Shown here in pieces: positions 45,705-56,599 of a stretch of 64,000 nucleotides of DNA. This DNA comes from Pinus tabuliformis (Eukaryota > Streptophyta > Pinopsida > Pinales > Pinaceae). Positions within the stretch are counted from its first letter, which is position 1. Every line of letters starts with the position of its first letter. The translations under genes and the position numbers were made by a program. The stretch lies in contig CM062810.1 in the NCBI GenBank assembly GCA_031772625.1, forward strand, positions 450,802,014-450,866,013, written 5' to 3'. A model generated the notes under the pieces. The model saw only the letters and a list, made by a program, of their open reading frames with translations, was not told the DNA's origin and made no database searches.

Positions 45705-47969
45705 ATGGCTCAATCAAAGGCAGCAGTTAGGGGCAAAGGAAGGGCAAGAATGTCATGGGTGGAGATGGCCCCTCCTCCCCCAATATCATCAGAGTCTGCT
45801 GCAAGTAATGTTGAGGGAAGAGGACCTAAAGACAATGAGAAATATGCATTGTGGAAATATGTCACAAGAGAGGATGGGCCAAACACTAAGGGAAAGGGAA
45901 GAGGCAATGTCACATGGAATTGCAACTTTTGTCACATTTCTTTCAAAAGCACATGTTACTGTGTGAAATCACATTTGTTGGCTTTACCTGGTTGTGGGAT
46001 TGGAGCTTGTAAAGCTATTTCTTTACAAAAGAGAAAAGAATTGGAAAAGGAGGCCAATGTTGGTATGGAACATGTGGCTTCAAAACAAAAAAACCCCAAG
46101 AATGAAGACCACCTTCCATTTTTGAGGAAAGCCACCACCAAATTTCCATTTGAGAGTTCTACTTCTATTGGGGGACAAGCATAAAAAAGAAGAGCACTTG
46201 GTCCAATGGACAAGATTTTCCAAAAAGAGGGACGGGAAGAGCTTGATCTCACCATTGCCTTCTTCTTCTATCAAAACTTCATATCATTTAATGTTGCACG
46301 TTCACCTCTATTTATTGAGATGTGCCGAGCTCTAACTCAAGGGGCTCCAGTAGGGTATGTGCCTCATGGGTCAGAGAAGCTAAGAACCACATTGTTGACG
46401 AAGGCAAAAAAAGAGCTGCAAAAAATGCTTGAGCCTATTGTAGCATCATGGCTAACATCTGGGGTTAGCATTGTTTCTGATGAATGGACAAATCCAGCAC
46501 AACACCCACTCATCAACTTCATGGTGTCTTCCTTGAGTGGTCCAGTTTTCATGAAAGTAGTGGATACACTTGGCGAATACAAGGATGCACAATTTATGGG
46601 TGAGTTATTTATGAAAGTTATTGAAGATGTAGGTGTTGATTCTTGTGTGCAAATCATTACAGATAATGCACCTGTTTGCAAGGCTGCTGGCATGATTGTG
46701 GAAGCTAAATATCCACAAATGTTTTGGACACCTTGCATTGTCCATTCATTGAACTTAGCACTGAAATCCATTGCTTCTGATGTGCTTTGGATTGGAAGCA
46801 TTATTGAGGATGCAAGACATATCCGTAACTTTGTGCAAAATCATACAAATGGCCTCGCTATCTACAAGGAGTACAACAATCTATCATTGTTGAAGATTGC
46901 TGATACATGGTTTGCATCTTCATTCATGATGTTGAAGAGGTTGAGGGAGGTCAAGACCGCTCTTGGGTCCATGGTTATTTTTGAGTTTTGGTCTTTTTGG
47001 AGAAAGACAAATCAGGGAGCCTCTAAAAGAGTGAAGGACACAGCGCTAGATGATGCTTGGTGGGAGAGGGTAGATCTAATTATTCGGATCATGGACCCTA
47101 TCATTTCTTTGCTTCGATTTGCAGATATAGACAAACCCATCCTAGGAGAGGTTTATGAGGGATGGGATTCCATGATTGAGTCTGTGAGGAGCATTATTCT
47201 ACAGAGTGAGTGCCCCGAGTATGAGACATCACCAGAGGCCTTCTATGATACCATACATGATATTCTTGTCAGCAGATGGGACAAGAATTGTACACCTTTA
47301 CATTGTTTGGCTCACTCATTGAACCCCAAATATTACAACCATGAGTGGCTGAATAGTGGACCTTCCCGCAGATTCCCTCCTCACATGGATGGTGAAATCT
47401 CACAGGGGAGGAAAGAGGCATTCAGGCGGATTTATCAGGATAGTGCATTGCTTGCTAAGGTGGAGGATGCCTTTGCAGAGTTTTCCACTGGCAGTGGTCG
47501 ATTTGGAGGTTATGATGTGATTAGAGACAAGGGGGCTAAGATGCCCTATTCTTGGTGGGAAAATCATGGGGCAACAAGCCCTCCTCTTCAACATTTAGCC
47601 ATGAGGCTCCTCTCTCAGGTGACTTCATCCTCTTGTTGCGAGAGGAATTGGAGCACATATGGGAATTTGTATAGTGTGAAGAAGAGCAGGCTTGAGTAGT
47701 CCAGGGCAGAGACAATGGTGTATGTGCACACCAACCTTCGTCTTATTTACAGGCAGAGGGAAGAGTGGTTGAGGGGAAGGACAAAGATGTGGGATGTCTT
47801 CCTTGATGATATGGGTTTGGACACCAATGTTGAGTTGGCATTGGCCAACATGGATCTCAATGAGCCAGTGCTAGAGCCTATTAGATTTGATGACTTAGAG
47901 GGGTCAACCTCCACACCAACAGATGCAAAGGCGAATATGGATACATGGGAGGAGGAGGATGCAGAGTAG
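45705..47969 (+). pseudogene. hAT transposase, one frame with two internal stops
   Basis: Starting at MAQSKAAVRGKGRARMSWVE, the same reading frame runs 754 codons to 47969, interrupted only by TAA at 46182-46184 and TAG at 47697-47699. Parts are a BED zinc finger (NVTWNCNFCHISFKSTCYCV, KSHLLALPGCGIGACKAI; codons about 65-105) and a DUF659/RNase H-like core with SIVSDEWTNPAQHPLINFMV. The VQIITDNAPVCKAAGMIVEA segment holds the second core Asp. The C-terminal hAT dimerisation domain reads SQVTSSSCCERNWSTYGNLY, VKKSRLE-stop-SRAETMVYVHTNLRL. An acidic tail follows. The lack of frameshifts over 2.2 kb suggests recent death. As it stands only truncated proteins could be made. Confidence 0.92.
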
Positions 47970-48357
47970 AGCAGTGGGGACCATGATGATGAGAACAGTG
48001 ATGCTGATTGATGCCTTGAGGCTTGTATACCTATAATTGTTTTATATTTTCTATTTCTATTTGCCATTGGCATTGCACCAGCACTACCTATGTAACACAT
48101 TTTGATTTGATGACTTAATGAGAAAACTACAGTTGTCAGTGTGTTTATCTTACTATCTTGTAGTTGTAAGTTGTCTTTCAGTTATGAATTATGAATCATG
48201 ATTTAATAGATTTATCATTTATGTGACCAGTACCACTGACATTTATTTGAATTATGTATGTACTATGCATGCTAATAGCTATAGATGAAGATCTATGTTT
48301 GAAATCAATAAATTTGTATCATTAATTAAAATTTGTGTAAGAAATATGTAATTTTTA

Positions 48358-48380
48358 ATATATATATATATATATATATA
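48358..48380. repeat. TA microsatellite in the hAT 3' region
   Basis: A pure alternating TA run between the transposase end and the right subterminal repeats. Confidence 0.85.
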
Positions 48381-48451
48381 TTTTTAATAAAATAATATAT
48401 AACGAATCCTCCGAATCCCGAATCCCCGTGTCAGGTGACTTAGGTGATATC

Positions 48452-48881
48452 TTAACTGATACACATTAGATGAGTTGAGAAAGGGCATGAAGTTGTCAGT
48501 AGTGTTGTACTACCAATTTTCTATGCATTAGATTTGTTTTATCATACAATTCTAGTTGTTGGCAAGTTGCTCATATATTGCAGACATCACAAGTTCTCCT
48601 GGGAAGGCTTTTAGCCAAAATAAATTACTAGTCTTTAAAATGTTGCTATCCTTTTAACAGATTTCAAGATTAGGCAATCCTTTGATATGCTATAAAAGAG
48701 ATATAATCTAGAGCATCCTGGTTTTTGTCTTGTTTCTAGCTTCAATTGACATTTATTGTGTCCTAAATTTGATTCTCTTATGATCATTTTATGCTATTTT
48801 GTCTTCACTTCCAATTTGATGTTCTTTCTTCTACCGATGGGTTTTGGTTTCAAATTATGAAAGTGTGGTTTTTTTTTGCAG
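48452..48881. other. Distal intron 3
   Basis: No element or gene seen. It ends in a nine-T tract plus GCAG, a strong acceptor for exon 4. Confidence 0.6.
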
Positions 48882-49244
48882 CGACTGAGCAAAATACGAG
48901 AAGCATTCCCGAAAAACATGATTACAATTCGGGCAAGGCAAACAAAACAATGGGAAGACTTTATGCGCCGTGAAACACATGCACTGCAGAGGCAGTATCA
49001 ACATCAGTTGGATCACAGCCATTCCAGTTATAATGGTATTGGCAATGCTGCTTATGGCAGCGTTGCTGGGGGTATCGGTGGTCATGGCAACTACGTGGAT
49101 AATTCTAGCATGGAACATCAAAACAGTAGATATTCAGCTTCATATGATGTCTTCCAAGCCACCAGGCCAAATGCCTATGGTGAAAGGGAACCATATAACG
49201 CTGGTCTCTATGGAAATCCTCAAGCATTTCGCACTTATAGATGA
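48882..49244 (+). CDS. Exon 4: C-terminus of the KH protein
   Basis: Codes residues 350-469 and the stop TGA. It opens in phase 0 with RLSKIREAFPKNMITIRARQTKQWEDFMRR split over two helix-like runs, continuing the charged helical region of exon 3. The end is low-complexity Gly/Asn/Tyr/Ser (NGIGNAAYGSVAGGIGGHGN, ATRPNAYGEREPYNAGLYGN), a prion-like composition common in RNA-binding proteins. No known domain. That the frame is open from the acceptor to a natural stop, and that its composition suits the earlier exons, supports joining it across 28 kb; transcript data would settle it. A small overlapping frame on + is a shadow. Confidence 0.85.
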   Translation, partial: RLSKIREAFPKNMITIRARQTKQWEDFMRRETHALQRQYQHQLDHSHSSYNGIGNAAYGSVAGGIGGHGNYVDNSSMEHQNSRYSASYDVFQATRPNAYGEREPYNAGLYGNPQAFRTYR

Positions 49245-50607
49245 AGGGCCCCTAATCTTCATCAAAATGTAAATGTTCCGTGTTAAGAAATGGGATTGCT
49301 GCAGGAGGAGGGTGGCCCTTAGACTGAATGGAGAATGTCATATTTGACTGTCTTGATTCTTGGTTATAAAAGCATTGTTTCATGAACTTTGTATACAATA
49401 AGATACTGAGGTAAAATGGTTTTATGTCTACCCTACTTCAATGCCGTGTGATCTTTTAAATCTAAGGTTGATTATATGATTGCTTATGCTTTGGTCTTAA
49501 TCTCCTTATTCATTGACTGCTATAGTTAAATCTAATTTTCAATACGCATGTCTGTTTTTAGCAATCACATAATTTGGTTGTTTCCATCTAATGTAATGAA
49601 ATTCATTGATTGACTGTGTTTCTTTATTCAGATTACCTCTGTAAATTTTGCCTGGGGTCATTATAAATGCCCATTTCTGTATTTTGTTTGCTATCGTGGT
49701 TACATCCTGTTTCATTCCCTTTTGTTGTGGGAATGTGGGAAACTCGCCCTTCTGGAACAGATCCTCATGTTAACTGATATTTGAAAACTCATCATTTCCC
49801 TTTTTCCTTTGACTCAAAATGACTCGGCAAATATAACATCGCTTGTGAATGCTCCTTGAAGATTAAATATCAGTGGTCCATAATTGAGGCAGGTGATACA
49901 GTTTACACAATGAAACTTTTTGGATTATTGGAGACAGATAACTTGTGTGTTTCTAATCACCACTAGAGACCTGATCTGTTATCATTTCATAACATTATTC
50001 TTTTTAAAATTACATATTTTAGAATTTTGATTAGCTGGGAAGTGTAATAATCTAACGAGGATGTAAACCATGATGCTGAAAAAGTTAAAACTGGAAAATT
50101 ATTCTAAATGCTGTAAAATATAAAAAATTGTATTCAAACTTTGAAAGACTGAATCACAGAAATGCCATCCGTTTTTCAAATCCTGGTGTCAGAGAAATAC
50201 AACTGTTTTGCTATGGTGTGCATTATTCCTGGGATGTTGAAGAGGAAAGAACACTAGTACCAAAATAACTATTATGACCGTTCTAAAAGTTATTGGCATG
50301 ATATTTATAGTGTTGCTGACTATGCCTGAAATTCTTTTAAGGAGTTTTTATGTGGTACAGAATTTATCGCTGCCTCTCACTGCTTCCAAATGTATTCTTT
50401 ACTGTTTTCTTGCCATTTTGCAAACTGTTGTATATTCCAGATTATTGAGGGGAAGTGCCAATTGCTTGACTTCTTTCTTGGGCATCAACAAGTAACTTAA
50501 TGAAATAAAATGATGTTCTGATGGTCTGGATGGAAAATTGTTAGCATTTTTCTCGAAAGGAAAGCTCATTGGGAAATCCCTGTAGAATTTCCTTGAAATT
50601 CTGCAGC
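49245..50607. other. 3' UTR and downstream flank
   Basis: The host 3' UTR begins here. AATAAG-type signals (near 49397) and TGTAATGAAATT-like T-rich stretches are candidates for the poly(A) region but none is decisive. No other gene is recognised. Confidence 0.45.
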
Positions 50608-53600
50608 TGCTGTAGTGAACAAATCTGAAACTAATCTGTAACACCAAGACACAGAATTTCTCTACCAATTTGCAATGGAATAGAACAGAAATAAAAACAG
50701 TCACACAAAAGCAAAAACACAAAAAATTGTAGGGAACACAACTGGGAAAAGCCTTCTGCTCGTTGTAGAAATTTTATTGACAAAGTTGAGCAAATAGAAT
50801 TAATTACAAGGAAAATTGTTTCACTTAAAGAACACAGCTGTTCTCTCTGCTGACACTTAGCTGAACCAGCAAGAATTTTCTTTGCCAAACACTATGTATA
50901 GGCCTCTCCGTCACGCTTTCCTAGCTCTGCTAGCTTGCACACACAAACTCGTGCTCTCTATTGTCTTGTCTCACCAACTCGTGCCCACAAAACAATGATG
51001 TACGATTCTGTGCCTTTGTCCTCCTTACAAGCTTTTTGAATAGGCTAAATATGGTAAGTTTTATTTCTGGAAATCGAACTAGTGATGGATGAGTTAACTG
51101 AGTCTAACTGACTCATGCAACTTGTGCTACCTCAATTTAGAACTTGAGATTCACACATGTCAATTTCCAAAACTAACTCACGCTAGGAGACAATAACTGA
51201 GCCTCCCACTCCAGCGCATCAGTCGAACTGCTTCATGAACTGTCCTAACTTATAGGAATTTGTCCTAAACTTTAGGAACTCATGCATGCTAAGGAAAACT
51301 GCTTCTTGGTCTCTTTGATTAAGGCACAAGTCAAAGAAGGACCTTTCTCGCTACTATTTTCAACACTTCCTTTTAGTGAGGTAGGCGCTTCTGGAAGAAC
51401 CTCGTCCACCTGGATTTGTTTCCAATACTACCACGTTCTGTGCTGTTGCAGCTGCTCCCTCTGAATTAGAAAACATTTCTGCTTTCTTCTGCAGAACCTG
51501 ATCTGAAGATTTGTTCTTTCCCACCACGCTCTGTGAGTCTATCACTTCAGTCATAAGTGGCATGTACCCTGTGTACCTTTGTGGCTGCTTCCTTTGGCTG
51601 GAAGTGGTACTGGAAGATTAAATTATCTTTTGATCACCCTTAACTCCCTATATCGGGAGTCTTTGACTAAGTGGCTGTCTCCACTTGCCTTGGGCTATGC
51701 TCCTCATCATCTTGTTGGTCAGGCCAACTGCCATCTAGCTTAGACTCAAACTGAGATACTGGCTGAGGCTCCATCTTGAGATCTCTATCCTGCGCTCGCT
51801 CAACCACCACTTCCCTAGTATGAGCTCTCTTTTCTTTGCTGCTCAACGCTGCATCTGTCTCTACCTCCAGCTTGTCGAGATTTTTCACTCTCACACCTAT
51901 CTGCTTCTTACATCCAAAAGCTAAGTGCTTGAGGTACACCGTACCTTTGCTGAAGATGATATCATATCCCTCATCCTCAAGGGTAGCTACGAAACAAGAT
52001 TCTGCTTCAATCTTGGAACATAGAGAACATCTCTGAGATGAAGAGAATGACCTGACTCCCTTTGAAAACTGACAGTACCACTTTCTCTAGCTGCATACAT
52101 ACCATCATCTCCTAGCTCAATATGAAACTGCATGTCCTTCTCCTTCAGGTGGCTAAAATACTTCTTGTTTCCGGTCATGTGGAAGGATGCTCCTTGAACA
52201 CATCTGGTAGGTAGGTACTTTGCCTCTTATTACTAAGATGCCCCCTTGCATTCACTGAACTAGGGCTTCACCAAACTACCCTCCTGTTGTCTCTTGGGCG
52301 CTCCAAGAATGACAATCCTAGGGCTTGCAAACCTGTCTTTTCAGGCCTCCAAAACTGCCCACACACAGTTAACACCTTGACTTATCTAGGGCTTCAATAT
52401 TGCTGTTCATCACCCCTATGAACAGACCTCCATCGTTTCCTTGATTCTACCCACTAACCTCCACTTCAAGACATCCCAATTTACAGTCCCAACACCCAAT
52501 GTTCTTTCCACAATTTGAACTAGATCTTGATCTCTTTTCTTCTCTGAACTAGATGGCATAGGGACTGACTTATGGAACTGTTCTTGCATAGGAGATAAGT
52601 CTCAACTAGGGCATCAAAAACTGCCCACATATCAGTTTTCTAACAACCTTTAGATAACTGAACTAGGGTAAGGTAAACTGCTGTCAATTACCTTAATTGA
52701 CAGCACTCCATCACTTTGCAACTTGAAAAGACAATCCTTTACCTCTTCAAGACTTATTCTTCAGTCTACCAAGAAACTTAGATTGACTGAACTACGGTAA
52801 GGTAAACTGCTGTCAATTACGCTAATTGACAACACTCCATCACTTTGCAACTTGGAAAGACAATCATTTACCTCTTCAAGACCTATTCATCTGTCCTGAA
52901 AGAACATGGATCTGAGCACTTTTTTGAGGATTCAGCCCCCCCTTCAGTGTTCCTGAACAACTACGGGAGTGCCCAACTTTTGGCCTCCAAAACAGTCCTC
53001 AAAAGCTGTGCTATTCCCTTCATATAGACCCTCATCTCTTGCTCTGGTCCACTAGAGGAACTAGGCCTTTCAACCCTTCAATACACTGGTTGCAGGGGTC
53101 TCATCCCTCTTCTTAAGACCAGAACTTATGCAACCTGTTACACAGGAAATCTGCCCAGAACTTGTGACTAGAACTTCCAAACAAACTCGGCCAGCATCTG
53201 CTCCTACACAGCCATTCCAGAACTAGGGAAACAGAAGTAACCTTGTCCTCTTCTCCACACTTTGGATTGCCTCCTTAGGGCTGCGGCACCTCATACCTGC
53301 ACTGCTGTAGTGAACAAATATGAAACTAATTTGTAACACCAAGACAATTTCTCTACCAATTTGCAGCCAAATAGAACATAAATAAAAACACAGTCACACT
53401 ATAGCAAAAACATAAATTTCTAGGCAACCCAACTGGGAAAACCCTTTTTCTGCTGGTTGTAGAAATATTATTGACAAAGTTGAGCAAATATAATTAATTA
53501 CAAGGCAAATTGTTTCATTTAGAGAACAAGGTTGTTCTCTCTGCTGACACTTAGCTGAAACCTGCTTGCGACAGCCCTGTCCTTAGCTCCTAAATCCTTG

Positions 53601-54135
53601 TGCTGGCCCTGGAAGTTCCTCCTATTAGCTCATACCATTTGTTTGCCTAACACTGCATATAAGCCTCTCCTTCACGCTCTTCCTAGCTCTGCTAGTTTAC
53701 ATACATGAACTCGTGCTCTTTATTATCTTGTCTCACCAACAAACTCACAACCATGATGTACAATTTTGTGCCTACATCCTCCTTATAAGTTTTCGAATGA
53801 GCTAAATCTGGCAAGTTTTATTTATTGAAATCAAACTAGTGATGGATGAGTTAACTTAGTCTAACTGACTCATGTAACTCGTGCTGCCTCAATTTAGAAC
53901 TTGAGACTCATGCATGTCAATTTCCAAAACTAACTCGCACTAGGAGACAGCCACTGAGCCTTCCATTCCAGCGCATCAGTTGAACTGCTTCATGAACTGT
54001 CCTAACTTAAAGGATTTCCTCTTAAATTTTAGGAACTTGTCCTAACTTTTGGGAACTCGTGCACGCTAAAGAAAACTGTTTCTTGGTCTCTTTGACTAAG
54101 GCACAAGTCAAAGAAGGACCTTACTATTTTCAACA
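50608..54135 (-). mobile_element. Copia family Y element, shortened internal region
   Basis: LTRs at 50608-51365 and 53303-54135 (TGCTGTAGTGAACAAAT...TATTTTCAACA) enclose about 1.9 kb. The sequence left of the right LTR (GCACCTCATACC) is a weak initiator-tRNA primer-site complement. The tract right of the left LTR (CTTCCTTTTAGTGAGG) is a polypurine-tract complement, so the element is antisense. Only a protease-entry piece is recognisable (VSFQRESGHSLHLRDVLYVP, 52178-51987). It is broken and lacks recognisable RT and integrase. No matching target duplication was found. The LTRs resemble family X in intron 3. Confidence 0.78.
52657..52912. repeat. 128-bp tandem duplication inside Copia Y
   Basis: Two units start ACTGAACTAGGGTAAGG (52657) and ACTGAACTACGGTAAGG (52785). 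Both contain CTGCTGTCAATTAC and CACTCCATCACTTTGCAACT, about 93% alike by eye. Confidence 0.75.
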
Positions 54136-54204
54136 ATCCCCTAGGGCCCAGGCTTTTCCCTGCATTTTGTGGATCGTACCCATTGTCAATTCAACAACTG
54201 CGGA

Positions 54205-54335
54205 TTATGTGCCTGACTTGGTGGGGATGCCAAGTGGGGCATGGAACAGTGGCAAACAGCCCGTGAGATTGACCCTAAGACCTACTGCATGAACCTTAAA
54301 GCACTCAACCACTTGAGCTAGCCCATTGGCTCCGA
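54205..54335 (-). mobile_element. tRNA-derived SINE
   Basis: Minus-strand A box TAGCTCAAGTGG (54320-54309) and a B-box-like GGGTCAATCTC (54274-54264) at tRNA-like spacing. A body with GGGCTGTTTGCCACTG follows. It cannot form a complete tRNA cloverleaf. It lies just right of the Copia Y element. Tail and target duplications not found. Confidence 0.55.
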
Positions 54336-55148
54336 AAATTGTTAGCTTGCATAGATGATCCCCAATGTCAATGTATTTTTATATCTAAATTATTTATAAA
54401 ACATGATAAGTATGTAAATTAACAAATTGGTTTTAGATAAATAGTAGGGTTTTTAAAGACATTTAATGAATAAACACAGCTAACTGATTTTTTCTAGCTG
54501 CAAAATTCTGCCCTACCTTGTCTCTGTTTTCACACATCTTCTCACATAAACAGCAATTGCATTAAATAATAATAATAATAGTTCTAAATGACCCTGCCCC
54601 TTTTGATGTAAACAGTGAGACACATGAATAAAAGTTTTATTTTCTTGTGGGCACATATTTCCACCTCTACCTTGGTTTTGGAACATATTTACATTTATAT
54701 CAAACACGTGATTCAGTTATTGGCAAGCTTAAAAAATGATTTTTTTGTGAACTGCTTACTAGGTTCTTGGTTTGAAGTTTCATATACTTTATTAAGATAA
54801 TTTTAGGTATAAGTATTCAGTGCAGATTTATGGAAAGCTTTGCTTATGAGAATTTCAATATTGCGTGTTCGACGTACTACTGTCATAATTCACAACAATT
54901 CTCTAAGTAGAATCATTAATACCTTGAATGTTTTGATCAGCTGACAAGCTTAGAAGATGCAATGCAACTTCTAAATGCATAGGAATATTTCTCTTGTATT
55001 TTTAATCGAAATAGTATATTTGTATTACTAAAAAGAGAGTGCAAGATTACAAAGTGGCTGAATTGAGTATGAAGCATGGGAGATGTAAGCTTCTCCATGA
55101 AAACTGAAACCAGATAGCCTGTCCTTATTTCAGGCGATACCAGAATTC
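54336..55148. other. Unassigned AT-rich DNA
   Basis: No gene or repeat structure recognised, apart from a short AAT microsatellite near 54565-54579. Confidence 0.4.
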
Positions 55149-55251
55149 TATATCTACACGCAAAATTTTTCCAAAATGTGTCCCAAAAAACATTTGAAAT
55201 ATCTACACGCAAAATTTTTCCAAAATGTGTCCAAGAACAAAAAACATTTGA
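55149..55251. repeat. About 49-bp tandem duplication
   Basis: Two copies of ATATCTACACGCAAAATTTT followed by TCCAAAATGTGTCC and ending ACATTTGAA, the second about 5 bp longer. Recent, by its near identity. Confidence 0.85.
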
Positions 55252-56599
55252 AGTACATGCATTTGTCAGTTAACAAAATCAGTCCTGACTTTTGCCCTTA
55301 TCCGGTCCATGAGCTGGGTTGGACTTGCTTACAGAGGTGCTCGCTGAAGCCACAGATTATTGTTCTTTTTCATGAACTTGGGCTATCTGGATCATCTTAT
55401 CCCAGATATGTTGTTTGACATCATCCAGGGGGGGTTCCAGACAGCTTTCCCCAATCAATTTTCTTGTCATCCTTCAGGCTTTTAGACATCTTTAACAGTC
55501 CCCTGAAAGTCCCGAGCAAGAATGCTGAGCAATTGTTAACACTATAAGCAGCAACCACAGGAGTCAAGACCCGAAAATGGAAGTCTTCAAACCAACAATG
55601 CAATCTACCGCACAAACAAAAGGCGCCTTGCAAGAAATGACAATTCAAAAAGGACATGAAACCCAAAGAAAGAACCAGCAGCGAGCACAGGCCCATGCTA
55701 TTCCAGAATGCAGAATCCCATCACTGATATTCCACGATCATAGAACGATAACAAACTGCCCACAGAAAAAAATTCCGATGCCCAACACAGTGATGAAGTT
55801 CCTGACCAAAGAACGCTGAATTCAAATCACTTCTCTTGGACTCCACAGCCCAGTGCCACATTGCTACCTGGAGAACATACAAGCACAACGACAGGCAGAG
55901 GTCACAGACTGCCCTCAGATGGCAATACCAATGAGAATCGATGGAATCCCACCAAGTTCACCACGAGACATCAGCTAAAATCAACTTCACCAAAACATAA
56001 CACTCAGTCCAACACCTAGCCAGAAACACTTTGCCACGATCAAACCAGACCCGAATGACTAAAATTTAGACATCAATCCTTGGATTCGAGACAAAATAAC
56101 AACCAATTGTACATCCTTAGGTCCGCAATCCAGCACCAAAGCCCTTATAAAGGTTTCAGACACATACGACCTTGGGCCAGAATCAACTGCTTAAGCCTTC
56201 AGGTGCTTAGGACTTTTCTTTCTTAAATCTGGCATGCGGCTGCTCTTGGTAATGACATTTATGTAAAATGCGTGGATCGTCAGATTTACCACTTGTTGCT
56301 AAAGACTTTTCCATGTGATGCTGCCATGACAACGTGCGAATTCACCTCTATCAACCAATCGGCCATTGTCACTTATCAACTACTGTGCCATGGTCCCACA
56401 TCAGCTCCTTTGAACTGCAATCCAGTATCCAATTCATTTTAGTTTTAGTTTTGGCCCTATATGCATGAAGTCCTGAATTGCTAGATATCCAGATACTCAT
56501 TTTATTGCAGAACGAGGAACGGCCAGAACTTTGATCTTTGACCGTTGACTGTTTCCTCATTTGTGCCCAAATCCGATATTTGGGTGATTTTAGGTTGTG
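55252..56599. other. Unassigned flank
   Basis: No coding domain recognised in either strand; open stretches are short and lack family features. Confidence 0.4.

Larger units (their letters stand above)
45262..48443 (+). mobile_element. Nearly intact hAT transposon
   Basis: 3182 bp, flanked by perfect 8-bp duplications GTGATATC (45254-45261 and 48444-48451). Inverted ends begin CTATGAAACC and CTAAGTCACC (7 of 10 match). The 14-mer CGAATCCCGAATCC occurs in both subterminal regions (45293-45306 and 48412-48425), in the same strand sense. GATTCG/CGAATC copies crowd both ends. It carries a single-frame transposase in the same direction as the host gene. This is the least decayed coding element in the window. 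Confidence 0.94.
20659..48881 (+). other. Intron 3 of the KH gene (28.2 kb)
   Basis: Phase-0 intron from GTACAT to a long T tract ending TTTTTTTTTGCAG. It holds the nested Copia/Gypsy/hAT/chromovirus-derivative stack, a + strand Copia fossil, a nearly intact hAT and several tandem repeats. No other host gene is seen inside. Confidence 0.88.
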
